From contig JADJGJ010000001.1 of the NCBI GenBank assembly GCA_016708105.1, forward strand, positions 2,480,001-2,544,000: a DNA stretch of 64,000 bases, in the 5' to 3' direction. The notes beneath the pieces are model-generated. The model was not told the origin of the DNA. It did not search any database and saw only the letters and a program-made list of their open reading frames with translations. The DNA comes from Crocinitomicaceae bacterium (GTDB taxonomy: Bacteria; Bacteroidota; Bacteroidia; Flavobacteriales_D; Crocinitomicaceae). A program made the translations under genes and the position numbers. Position 1 is the stretch's first letter, and every line of letters begins with the position of its first letter. Shown piece by piece: positions 55,811-64,000 of this stretch.

Positions 55811-56373
55811 TTCACAATTTCACGCACCAAATTGGTGCCAAAAGCAAAACTTGCAAAAAGCCATGTATTGGTGACAAACACCGGTGAAAGTGGATCATTA
55901 AAAATCAAAACATAAACCGGAACGAGACCGGTTAGTATAGCCACTAAAAAATTACCTGCAAAAAATGTTCGCTTAAAATACATGGAATAAAACCACAACA
56001 CATTGATGCAAATAAAAGGAATGAGAGGAATCATCCAATCTTGATATTTCCATCCAAGATAAAGTGCAATGCAAAGACCAATGGAATTGAAAACCCAATT
56101 AAACAAAATAGCCCAACGTCTTTTAATATACTTGTCAATGATCAACAACTCAGGTTTATTCACCCTGTCAGCTTTCACATCAAAATAATCATTGATGATA
56201 TTACCCGCAGCCGCAATAAGCAAAGTAGAAAGTACCAATAATAAAAAATCTGCCTGCAATAAGTCAATATATGTTCCTCGTGTGATGAATTTTTGAAATA
56301 CCCCCATAGTCACAGCAATGACAACCAAATTCATGGTTCTGATCAATCTCAAAAAATGATACAGCTTCATCAT
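55471..56373 (-). CDS. UbiA family prenyltransferase
   Basis: The 300-residue membrane protein has about eight hydrophobic segments and both Asp-rich motifs: NIINDYFDVKADRVNKP and REIVKDVADIKGD. It transfers a prenyl chain to an acceptor. Homologues in Flavobacteria are often named geranylgeranylglycerol-phosphate geranylgeranyltransferase, but the acceptor is not shown. The complete C terminus lies in the right duplication copy, so the IS insertion did not destroy it. Confidence 0.9.
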   Translation of the reverse strand: MMKLYHFLRLIRTMNLVVIAVTMGVFQKFITRGTYIDLLQADFLLLVLSTLLIAAAGNIINDYFDVKADRVNKPELLIIDKYIKRRWAILFNWVFNSIGLCIALYLGWKYQDWMIPLIPFICINVLWFYSMYFKRTFFAGNFLVAILTGLVPVYVLIFNDPLSPVFVTNTWLFASFAFGTNLVREIVKDVADIKGDLLLGSKSIPIKWGLDNTRYLLFALTILLLVGMIGVMVILFQFLPEMILHAPQQIVALILISLAVLVTFCSLFFLPSFPNRRKYLMAANLLKLAMLFGLLIPLFI

Positions 56374-56414
56374 GAGTTTACTTGTTTTTATTGCTGAGCA
56401 TTTGGTGCAACATA

Positions 56415-58451
56415 TTAAATAGCGACAATTTTATAGACTGTGCGTCTGTTTTTCTGATGCGCTGCTTTTATTTCTTTATCGGTAGTAAGTTTTGCAATTT
56501 CTTCATCCGTAATTACAGGTTGTGTTTCTCCAAATCCTTTGTAGGTTAAACGCTCTTTTGCAATTCCTTTTGAAATAAGATAATCGTAAACTGCCTTGGC
56601 TCTGTTTTGGCTGAGTTCTAAATTATGTTTATCATCACCTTGCGTATCGGTGTGACCTTGCAATTCAATTTTTAATCCCGGATTATCTGTCAAGTATTGC
56701 GCCAATTTATCTAATTCAATGTATGATTCAGGTCGCAAATTATAAGAATCCAAATCAAAGAAAACATTTTCAAGCGTAATTTCATCACCAACAGAATTCA
56801 AGGCTACCAGCGGAATATCACGATGATAAGGTTCATCAGAATTTTCAGGAACCGTTAGCGTAAAATTGACACTGTAAGGCAAATATCCATCGCGTTCAAC
56901 AAAGAGAGCATAATCTTTATTCACGGGCAGGGTAACTAAAAAAGATCCGGTTTTAGAATCAGAATACGAGTATACCACTTCTTCTTTTGTTTCAAGATCA
57001 ATGAGGCGAAAATCAGCACGCAGTTTTTGATTTGTTTTTGAATCAAAGACAGTTCCGGTCATGTAAATAGTTTTTGTCGGGCGAATTTCTTCAGGCATTT
57101 CAAATTCATACAAATCAAGTTCACCCATTCCGCCCGGACGATCAGAAGCAAACACGGCTACTTTGCCATCAGCATAAACAAGCAATGAATTTTCATCATG
57201 TTGTGTATTGATAGGATAGCCTAGATTTTTTGGATCACTCCAAGTGCCATCAGGTTGTAAAGTAGTCATGTATAAATCATAACCACCCATTCCAATATGT
57301 CCGTTAGACGCAAAGTACAATGTTTTGCCGTCAGGGTGAATGAGCACTGACGATTCAGATTTTGGTGTATTGATATTATCAGGCAATTTTTTTGCTTCAC
57401 TCCATGATCCGTCATCTTGCAAATAAGAAACATAAATATCTCCGTTGCGAATATTTTTAGCACCACTTCCACGAATAGGTCCTCTGATAAAATAAAGTGT
57501 TTTTCCATCAGCAGACAGTGAAGGTTGAGTTTCCCAATTTTGTGTATTTACACCACCAGGCAGATTAATGGGATCATACCAAGTATTTCCCACTTTTTGC
57601 GTGATGAACAAATCACAACTTCCGTATCCGCGGCGTCCTTCACCATAACCGTAGCGTTCATCTACACATCCAACAAAAATCAACGTGCGTCCGTCAGGTG
57701 CAAAAGTTGGTGCACCTTCATTGTTGGGAGTATTAATGTTTTTTGGCATCGGCTCACCCATATTCCAATACCCGTTTAAATTATCACTGATGAAAAAATC
57801 TTCTTGAAAATATCCATTAGACTGCGTGACACGTCGTGTGAACAAAAGCTGTTGTTGATCTACCGTAAGCGTTGGAAAATATTCCGGATCAGCCGTATTC
57901 ACACCCGATCCCACATTAATAGGATTAAACGGAAGAGGATTTTTAATAGCCTCCACCGCGAATTCACAATTTGCAATCACCCATTTTGCCTCAATCAGCA
58001 TTTCAGGATTTGCATTAGGATAAGACTGATAAATTTTTGCATGCTTCAAAGCATCTTCATACAAACCTTCAGACCATTCAAGCAAAGCAAGATCAAAATA
58101 AATATAACCCGTTGATGACACGGTTGGTTTCACTTCCAGCACTTTCTTATATGCTGCAATCGCCTCCTGCACACGTCCAATCTGAATACAAAATTCAGCC
58201 TTCAGCAAATACGCATCAGAGAACAAAGGATCCTTTGCAATCGCTTTATCCATGTACGCAATTCCCGTTTCATAATCAGGATACCCGGTTTGAGGATTGA
58301 TTTGATTTATCGCATCCATCCCTGCCTCAGCATACTTAATAGCCTTTTTACTTTTAGTATCCCATTGTCCCATTTGAGCACACGACACCAAGGCATAAAA
58401 AAACACCCCAAGCATCAACATGATTTTTTGAATTGGCAATCTTCCGTTCAT
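56415..58451 (-). CDS. porE: PorE-like lipoprotein, T9SS component
   Basis: The 678-residue protein begins with a lipoprotein signal (FFYALVSCAQ), followed by TPR repeats (about 34-165), a PD40-type beta-propeller (about 190-450), a carboxypeptidase-regulatory-like domain (about 465-545) and an OmpA C-terminal domain (about 565-678, IELQGHTDTQGDDKHNLELSQNRAK). This order matches PorE of the type IX secretion system, which anchors the machine to peptidoglycan. Several Bacteroidota proteins share it, so the identity is likely but not certain. It is 41 bp from ubiA. Confidence 0.8.
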   Translation of the reverse strand: MNGRLPIQKIMLMLGVFFYALVSCAQMGQWDTKSKKAIKYAEAGMDAINQINPQTGYPDYETGIAYMDKAIAKDPLFSDAYLLKAEFCIQIGRVQEAIAAYKKVLEVKPTVSSTGYIYFDLALLEWSEGLYEDALKHAKIYQSYPNANPEMLIEAKWVIANCEFAVEAIKNPLPFNPINVGSGVNTADPEYFPTLTVDQQQLLFTRRVTQSNGYFQEDFFISDNLNGYWNMGEPMPKNINTPNNEGAPTFAPDGRTLIFVGCVDERYGYGEGRRGYGSCDLFITQKVGNTWYDPINLPGGVNTQNWETQPSLSADGKTLYFIRGPIRGSGAKNIRNGDIYVSYLQDDGSWSEAKKLPDNINTPKSESSVLIHPDGKTLYFASNGHIGMGGYDLYMTTLQPDGTWSDPKNLGYPINTQHDENSLLVYADGKVAVFASDRPGGMGELDLYEFEMPEEIRPTKTIYMTGTVFDSKTNQKLRADFRLIDLETKEEVVYSYSDSKTGSFLVTLPVNKDYALFVERDGYLPYSVNFTLTVPENSDEPYHRDIPLVALNSVGDEITLENVFFDLDSYNLRPESYIELDKLAQYLTDNPGLKIELQGHTDTQGDDKHNLELSQNRAKAVYDYLISKGIAKERLTYKGFGETQPVITDEEIAKLTTDKEIKAAHQKNRRTVYKIVAI

Positions 58452-58499
58452 ATTAACCTATTTTAATTCTATATTCGTTTAATCAACTTTAGTCTTTCC

Positions 58500-58800
58500 C
58501 CTATTCCTTCCTACCGCAACCACCGTCCTAGCGAAACCTCTGTACTACCCCAACCACCGACCTACCGACACACCGACCTATCGCAACCACCGTCCTAGCG
58601 AAACCTCCGTCCTACCGCAACCACCGACCTACCGACACACCGACCTACTGACACACCGACCTACCGCAACCACAGTCCTAGCGTAACATCTGTACTAGCG
58701 AAACCACCGCCCTACCGACACACCGACCTACCGCAACCACCGTCCTAGCGTAACATCTGTACTAGCGAAACCACCGCCCTAGCGAAACCTCCGTCCTACC
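58500..58800. repeat. Minisatellite between porE and queE
   Basis: About 300 bp consists of degenerate units of 15-17 bp built from ACCGACCTACCG, ACCGTCCTAGCG and ACATCTGTACTAGCG-like words. The repeat reaches to the queE stop codon. The gap has no gene; the three minisatellites in the window have unrelated units. Confidence 0.85.
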
Positions 58801-59410
58801 TAACCCCCAAAACCCTATGCGTCTGCAACGAAACCCTCCACTTCACATGAGACTTAACGTAATCAATCATCATTGGTAACACTTCCTCTCGCTTATCCCA
58901 TTCAGGCTGTAAAAATAATTTACATTCTTGTTTTACCTTCATTGAGTGTTCCTCAGCCCAGTCAAAATCATGCTTGTTAAAGATAACTATTTTCAATTCA
59001 TGCGCTCGTTCAAACGCTTCAGGTAAAGGTGCTTTAAATTTTTTAGGCGATACACAAATCCAGTCAAATTCTCCGGTAATTTTAGATGATCCTGATGTTT
59101 CAAGTGCAACCAGCAATCCGGTTTTTTTTAGTTCTTGAGTTAAATAATTCAAATCATGCAAACAGGGTTCACCTCCGGTTATGATAACAAAATCTGTTCC
59201 TGATTTTTTTGCTCTGTTCACTATTTCATCAACGGCAACTACCGGGTGAGCAGTTTTGTCCCAGCTTTCTTTGACATCACACCAAACACAACCAACATCA
59301 CAACCCGCAAGACGAATGAAGTAAGCGGCGCGTCCTGTATGAAAACCTTCACCTTGCAGAGAATAAAATTCTTCCATCACGGGAAGGCTATTTGAAGAAA
59401 CGTGATTCAC
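58796..59410 (-). CDS. queE: 7-carboxy-7-deazaguanine synthase
   Basis: The 204-residue radical SAM enzyme makes the CDG intermediate of queuosine biosynthesis. The Fe-S loop CDVGCVWCDVKESWD has the C-x3-C-x2-C spacing, and GGEPCLHD is the SAM-binding motif. Its stop codon is next to the minisatellite. It precedes no other queuosine gene here and follows the ChaN-like gene by 9 bp. Confidence 0.93.
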   Translation of the reverse strand: MNHVSSNSLPVMEEFYSLQGEGFHTGRAAYFIRLAGCDVGCVWCDVKESWDKTAHPVVAVDEIVNRAKKSGTDFVIITGGEPCLHDLNYLTQELKKTGLLVALETSGSSKITGEFDWICVSPKKFKAPLPEAFERAHELKIVIFNKHDFDWAEEHSMKVKQECKLFLQPEWDKREEVLPMMIDYVKSHVKWRVSLQTHRVLGVR

Positions 59411-59419
59411 AAGTGAAGC

Positions 59420-60283
59420 TTAATGAGTAGTTGTCATGGTTTCAGGCACGCAAATAATAAAATCAGCAATGCCCATATTCTCTTCTGAAAGCTTGGTAAC
59501 ATCTGCTTGAGTGACGGTTGAGATAGTCATGATTTTTTCCATGCTCACATCTTTTTTCAGATAATGAATGATGCCTTCATAATGATCAGAATGGTATGCC
59601 CCATTATAATGCAGAAATAAACCATCAGGTGGCAGATTCTTTTTAATAAAGTAAGCCATGGTCGCATCTTTAATAGCCTGAGCAATGGCCATGTTGTATC
59701 CGCCGTGATCAGAATTCAATAATTCTTTATAACAATTCACAGTAGTATCAAATTCAAACGTATTGAGCGGAACAATATATGTTTTTGCAAGATCAGACAA
59801 ACTATTCAATGACTCTACACCTTTCTTATAGACCATGCTCGCATATCTACGCGGAATATTTGTAGCAATGAATAGCAATTTATTCACTTTTGCAAATTCA
59901 AGCAAGGGTTTATAATCCGTATTATAGTTTGGCCATAGGCGTACTTCATCCATGAAACTTTTTTCTGAGATTAACCCGTTCAAATATTCATCCATGATGT
60001 ATTGATTGTCGGCTTCAAACATTTCAGCGCCCAATATCAGGTCATTTTTTTTCAGATCATAACATGATTTAGTCAACTCATATTGCAACCAGTGAGAGAT
60101 AGGATTATTGTGATACTCTCCAAAGAAAACATAATCTTTCCCTTCAAGATTTTCTACCATTTTTTCATAAGTAGTTTCTTTGCCTTTGGCGTTGTAAAGA
60201 ACATACGCAGGTTGCTCTTTAGTAAATGAAAGTGACGAAAAAAGTATCGTCAATCCAAGAATTACAGTTTTTTTCATGTGCAT
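59420..60283 (-). CDS. ChaN-like haem-binding family protein
   Basis: The 287-residue exported protein has a signal peptide (KKTVILGLTILFSSLSF) and the ChaN family pattern: VFFGEYHNNPISHWLQ, ILGAEMFE, IATNIPRRYASMVYKKG and LPPDGLFLHYNGAYHSDHYEGI. ChaN homologues bind haem and act in iron handling. The Cys of a lipoprotein signal is absent at the expected place. It is co-transcribed with queE; a haem role is by family only. Confidence 0.85.
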   Translation of the reverse strand: MHMKKTVILGLTILFSSLSFTKEQPAYVLYNAKGKETTYEKMVENLEGKDYVFFGEYHNNPISHWLQYELTKSCYDLKKNDLILGAEMFEADNQYIMDEYLNGLISEKSFMDEVRLWPNYNTDYKPLLEFAKVNKLLFIATNIPRRYASMVYKKGVESLNSLSDLAKTYIVPLNTFEFDTTVNCYKELLNSDHGGYNMAIAQAIKDATMAYFIKKNLPPDGLFLHYNGAYHSDHYEGIIHYLKKDVSMEKIMTISTVTQADVTKLSEENMGIADFIICVPETMTTTH

Positions 60284-60397
60284 TTTTCAAATGTGTGATC
60301 AGGGAATTTTTTACTTCAGATACTTCCCCGTTGATATCGTAATAATTCAAAAATAAGGCTTTTTTGTAAGCTTGAGCTAAGTACTTGATGAAAGGAA

Positions 60398-61276
60398 CTA
60401 AAAGATACCCAACAGGTGCAGCAGCCTGTCATTTGAAAATAAGATAAAAATGGCCAAGGGATAAAGAATGTAGATTGAAACCAACCGCCAAATTGAGAAA
60501 CGCAGTACCGGCCGTTTATAGACAACCAGCAATAAGGGTACACAAAGAAAAAATTGCACTAAGGGAAAAGTACCATACATTGAATCGTATGATTTCACGG
60601 TGTACAATTTATATTGGTCAAATGAATCAAGTAATTTCATGCGGTCAGCATGATTATCGGGATCTATCACAGGTGGATCAAGAATAACTGAAACAGCTTT
60701 CAAATCATGAAATAAAAAACTGCGATGTCCGCAGACCTGCCCGTAATAATCATTCTGCCAATACGCAGGCTCTTCAATACTAAACTTTTCACTATAGGCA
60801 CTCACAAAATGGAAATGTCTTACCCTTGACAATTCATATTCAGGAATGGTTTCAAACTCTGAAGTAGCAAAAAAATCAAGCGTTAGCATAATAGACACAA
60901 TAAAGGCGTACCACGCACCTGCCTTGAACCATTTCCATTTCCAGCCTCCGGTGATCATGGCAAAATAAGCTGCATCTTTTCTTTCTTCTTCTTCTTGCTG
61001 AAATTTAAAACGTGCTTTAGCAAAGGCAATTTTTTCAGCCAGTATTTCATCATCTGACTTCTGCCGAACAGGCTTTGTTGTCTGATGTTTGCGTTGACCT
61101 GTAAGCACTTCATACGCCTCAGTGATCAACAAAAATTTCTGGTGTGCATCAGCTGAATTATTTTTATCAGGATGATATTTAAAAGCCATTTTGCGGTATG
61201 CTTTTTTAATAGCATCCACATTATCTGTTGGGTTAATACCTAGTACTTTAAAATATCTCAGACGTTCGTCTGGCAT
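60398..61276 (-). CDS. J-domain membrane protein
   Basis: The 292-residue protein has an N-terminal J domain (about 5-65, with HPD in KYHPDKNNSADAHQKF), then a charged linker, a transmembrane segment at about 120-140, an extracytoplasmic stretch and two C-terminal segments (about 235-255 and 265-285). The J domain should recruit DnaK. The post-J part resembles the next gene, so the J domain looks grafted onto a membrane module. The pair forms an operon, 2 bp apart. Confidence 0.85.
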   Translation of the reverse strand: MPDERLRYFKVLGINPTDNVDAIKKAYRKMAFKYHPDKNNSADAHQKFLLITEAYEVLTGQRKHQTTKPVRQKSDDEILAEKIAFAKARFKFQQEEEERKDAAYFAMITGGWKWKWFKAGAWYAFIVSIMLTLDFFATSEFETIPEYELSRVRHFHFVSAYSEKFSIEEPAYWQNDYYGQVCGHRSFLFHDLKAVSVILDPPVIDPDNHADRMKLLDSFDQYKLYTVKSYDSMYGTFPLVQFFLCVPLLLVVYKRPVLRFSIWRLVSIYILYPLAIFILFSNDRLLHLLGIF

Positions 61277-61278
61277 GG

Positions 61279-61908
61279 TTAACGATTAAGTGGTAACAAA
61301 TCTGTAATACCAAAAGTGACAAAAAGTAAATAAATACTTGCCGGAAAAATTAAAAACAGGCACAACATCCTGCCAAATTTAAACATAGCCGTTGGGCGCT
61401 TATACCACATTACCAATAAGGGAATCAGCAAGATAATTTGAATATAGATGTAATAACTATAAATAGAATTAAACCGCCAGACATCATATTCAGTGTAGGT
61501 TAATGGTGTTTTCGTATCTTGATAACCTGATGTCCAAGAGAGATATTTTGGTGCACCGAAAACAGGCGAATTCACTACGCAAAAACTGGTATCTAAAAAT
61601 CCGGTCAACTCAGTGTATTTTGGAAAATACCAATCATCACCTTGTTGCATAGCACCTGAATGAAAAACATAATCACTGGACGACAAGTGGGTTCGGCCAC
61701 CATCAAATACCGTTTCAACAGTAATCAGCAAGGCTAGGCCTAAACAATAATAGGAGAATATTTTAAAAATTTTCCAATTAGTACCAGAACTGATTTTTTG
61801 AAAATACGCTCCTTCTTCTGCTTGCTCTTTTTCCTTAAGCTGCTTGGTGCGTTCTGCAGCAAGACGCATTTTTTCTTGTAATGAAATTGGGTTGTTTTTA
61901 CTTTGCAT
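61279..61908 (-). CDS. Membrane protein, J-less paralogue of neighbour
   Basis: From the ATG at 61908 the protein is about 209 residues (the in-frame extension to 61965 is less likely). A charged coiled N-terminal part (LAAERTKQLKEKEQAEEG) is followed by a hydrophobic segment at about 55-75, and two at the C-terminus, with YKRPTAMFKFGR at the position of YKRPVLRFSIWR in the J-domain protein. So the two genes share the membrane module. Confidence 0.7.
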   Translation of the reverse strand: MQSKNNPISLQEKMRLAAERTKQLKEKEQAEEGAYFQKISSGTNWKIFKIFSYYCLGLALLITVETVFDGGRTHLSSSDYVFHSGAMQQGDDWYFPKYTELTGFLDTSFCVVNSPVFGAPKYLSWTSGYQDTKTPLTYTEYDVWRFNSIYSYYIYIQIILLIPLLVMWYKRPTAMFKFGRMLCLFLIFPASIYLLFVTFGITDLLPLNR

Positions 61909-62305
61909 GAAGTTAAAGATAGGAAAAAGAAAATATTTCGAATGATTAATAAACCTATCGTTCAATGTAGAAAATATGATGCAGATTATACAAGCACCTG
62001 ATGAGTCAATTCTTTTTCAATAAACAGAATAAACCGAGACAACCATGCAAATTACTCATTGTAAAACACTTCTGTCTTTGCACTCATTTCTTTTAATTGA
62101 GAAATAAATAAAAAACGGAATGCACAAAATCAATGCTGAATAATTCGCTAAATTCACGCCGGAATCAGATTCATTTAACCCGAATGACATCATTTCTTTT
62201 TTAACCGCGATACGGAATAGTCAAGGATCATTGATGCTTTGATATTTTCATACAGTATGTTGAGAAATTATAAACTTATAACTTTTAAACTGATCAAATA
62301 ACACA
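61909..62305. other. Intergenic region, 397 bp
   Basis: I see no gene or strong repeat between these divergent genes, which begin at 61908 on the minus strand and 62306 on the plus strand. It should hold both promoters. Confidence 0.5.
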
Positions 62306-63955
62306 ATGAAAAAATTATTGTTTTTTACTATCACATTCGTTGCCTTGAACCTCACAGCGCAAGATCAAAACTTTGAAGGAGAAATTAAATGGAGCGAACT
62401 CTTTGAAATAACGTCCAAAACTTTGTCACCGGATATCATTGGTCAAGATGGAGAATCAATTTATATCACACGCATCATTAAGGGAAAAAGATACATTGAA
62501 AAATACTCAGTCACTAATCTTACGCTTCAAGGATCTGTTTTGATTGAACTTGTTTACGATAAAAATAAATTGTATTTGATGGACCACTTTATGTTTAAAG
62601 GGACACCTGTTTTCATGACAGGCTATTTTGATAAAAAAATGAGAACAAGTTATACCTTTATCCAAACTGTTGACCCCGGTTCATTAGCCCTCTCAGAACC
62701 AAAGAAAATCAGTGAAATTTACATGATGAACGCCGGCAAGAGTTCTTTTATGCTAACGCAGTCTCAGAGTCTTGATTTACTATCATACAAACTCAATTCT
62801 GGGATGGAAATTTCAGAGAATGGTGAATTCGCTTTTTATATGACACCTGAAATAACTTCAACTACCACTGAAGAAGATATTGCGGCAGGAAATATCAGCA
62901 TCAAGGGTTTGCTTTTTGGAGAAGCTGGAGAAATTATTGAAGAATCACAATTCAAAATTCCGGTAAATAATTTTTACACCATCCGCACCAAAGTTTCAAA
63001 TGAAGGAGAAGTATATCTATTAGGCTATGATATGATCATTGAAGAAAATAATGATAAAGGAGTTTTTCAGCGCGATAAAATAGTGCTCGGCGACTTACAT
63101 CTTTTGCTAATTGACTTTTCAACAGACGAGGTACTTTCAACAATAATTGATACAGAAGAAAAAACAATAGAGAGTATCACCATAGACTTCAATCAAGCAG
63201 GTGGATTAAGCATTGGTGGTTTGTACAGCAGTGATGGAAAAGGCGTTGCAGGTAGTTTTATCATTGGTGTTGACCAGACTTTTGATATTACAACATCAAC
63301 TTTTACTGATTTTGAAGATGATTTCATTACCTCAACCTGGTCTGAAAAGAAAAAAGAGAACTATGATGAAAAACAAGATAAAGGTAAAAATGTAGATGAA
63401 CCGGTTTTCTACAATTACGATGTAAATCACTTAATTTCAAAACCGGATGGATCAAGCCTGATGCTCGCTGAGCAATATTACGTTCGTATAGTTACTCATA
63501 CGCACCGTGGCGCCAACGGCAGTACATATACCACAACCACATATTACTATTATTACAATAATATTATTGCCGTGAATTATGATGCTGACGGCAATCTGGC
63601 ATGGAAAACTATCATTGAAAAACATCAGGTTAGTGCTAATGACGGCGGATATTATTCATCGTATTTCACACTACAAAATGAAAATGATGTAAGAATAATT
63701 TATAACGACAGAAAATTAAATAACATGGATACTGAAGGCATGTCAAATGCTGAAAAAAAGGAATTGAAAGGCTCAACTATTGGGGTGAGCGTAAATCTTG
63801 ATTCTGAAGGAGAACAATCCAAAGAAATATTATTTGAATTTGAAGAAGGAGGATTGAGATTAGTGCCAAAAGCATGCGAAAAAATAAGTGGTCAACTTGT
63901 GTTTTTATATGCCAGAAGTTCAAAAGGAGACAAAATAGGTACTATTGCATTTTAG
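62306..63955 (+). CDS. Large exported protein of unknown function
   Basis: The 549-residue protein has a signal peptide (MKKLLFFTITFVALNLTAQ) and alternating short strands over its length, with SIYITRII and GGLSIGGLYSSDGK-like blocks that suggest a beta-propeller-like or beta-rich periplasmic fold. A Thr/Tyr-rich patch (THTHRGANGS) occurs at about 400. No T9SS sorting domain is seen at the C terminus. I recognise no family. Confidence 0.7.
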   Translation: MKKLLFFTITFVALNLTAQDQNFEGEIKWSELFEITSKTLSPDIIGQDGESIYITRIIKGKRYIEKYSVTNLTLQGSVLIELVYDKNKLYLMDHFMFKGTPVFMTGYFDKKMRTSYTFIQTVDPGSLALSEPKKISEIYMMNAGKSSFMLTQSQSLDLLSYKLNSGMEISENGEFAFYMTPEITSTTTEEDIAAGNISIKGLLFGEAGEIIEESQFKIPVNNFYTIRTKVSNEGEVYLLGYDMIIEENNDKGVFQRDKIVLGDLHLLLIDFSTDEVLSTIIDTEEKTIESITIDFNQAGGLSIGGLYSSDGKGVAGSFIIGVDQTFDITTSTFTDFEDDFITSTWSEKKKENYDEKQDKGKNVDEPVFYNYDVNHLISKPDGSSLMLAEQYYVRIVTHTHRGANGSTYTTTTYYYYYNNIIAVNYDADGNLAWKTIIEKHQVSANDGGYYSSYFTLQNENDVRIIYNDRKLNNMDTEGMSNAEKKELKGSTIGVSVNLDSEGEQSKEILFEFEEGGLRLVPKACEKISGQLVFLYARSSKGDKIGTIAF

Positions 63956-64000
63956 TTTACATTTAATTTAGGAAATTGCTAGACATTATTTAAGTATGAA

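Noticed and set aside
1..64000. tRNA or rRNA genes
   Set aside because: No cloverleaf with a TTCGAAT-type T-loop and no rRNA-like stretch was found by eye; a dedicated search would be needed to exclude degenerate ones.

Overview
The window looks like chromosomal DNA of a Bacteroidota bacterium, most likely Flavobacteriales-like. It is AT-rich, and three proteins end in type IX secretion (T9SS) sorting domains: two of type B and one of type A. A PorE-like T9SS lipoprotein is present, Bacteroidota-specific conserved proteins recur, and several promoter-like TAnnTTTG boxes are visible. I found no rRNA or tRNA gene. Genus and species cannot be read from the sequence.

Layout. 0-8.4 kb holds housekeeping genes: an ECF sigma factor coupled to a small membrane protein, a Nudix hydrolase divergent from pyrE, birA, then rsfS-ftsH-(DUF2007)-cdsA-psd, which joins protein quality control to phospholipid synthesis. 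8.2-20.4 kb is a secretion region with a small Cys-rich exported peptide, a coiled exported protein, two giant paralogous T9SS type B adhesin-like proteins and an Omp28-like protein that has lost its CxxC. 21.1-24.2 kb is a GDP-heptose operon (hddA-hddC-gmhB) with a MORN-repeat protein. 24.3-30.9 kb is a six-gene minus-strand operon (ABC exporter pair, Ppx/GppA, TonB-like, a conserved protein, CAP/OmpA-like). 31-34.7 kb is an accessory patch with a decayed IS630-like element and a HicAB toxin-antitoxin pair. 34.9-49.2 kb is core again (alaS, M23 peptidase, corA, hbd, xseB-lipoprotein-tatC, tspO, a LytS-type kinase, a GT2 transferase, ffh), interrupted by an 18-bp minisatellite and a 50-bp tandem repeat. 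49.5-55.8 kb is a second accessory patch of small lipoproteins, pseudogenes and two insertion sequences. 55.5-64 kb holds ubiA, the PorE-like gene, queE, a ChaN-like gene, a J-domain membrane protein beside a J-less paralogue, and a large exported protein.

The most notable structure is an IS1634-like element at 53757-55408. It has 15-bp terminal inverted repeats and is flanked by direct repeats of 401 and 402 bp that differ by a single A. The duplication covers the convergent 3' ends of a lipoprotein gene and ubiA, so the insertion left one full copy of each gene. Nearby, an IS3-family element appears to split a lipoprotein gene whose signal peptide lies at 52537-52611 and whose body lies at 50995-51339. 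Other unexplained structure includes long palindromes sharing a core but with different self-complementary arms, a GGGCGAAT/ATTCGCCC repeat family with inverted copies around 37.6-41.9 kb, and three unrelated minisatellites.
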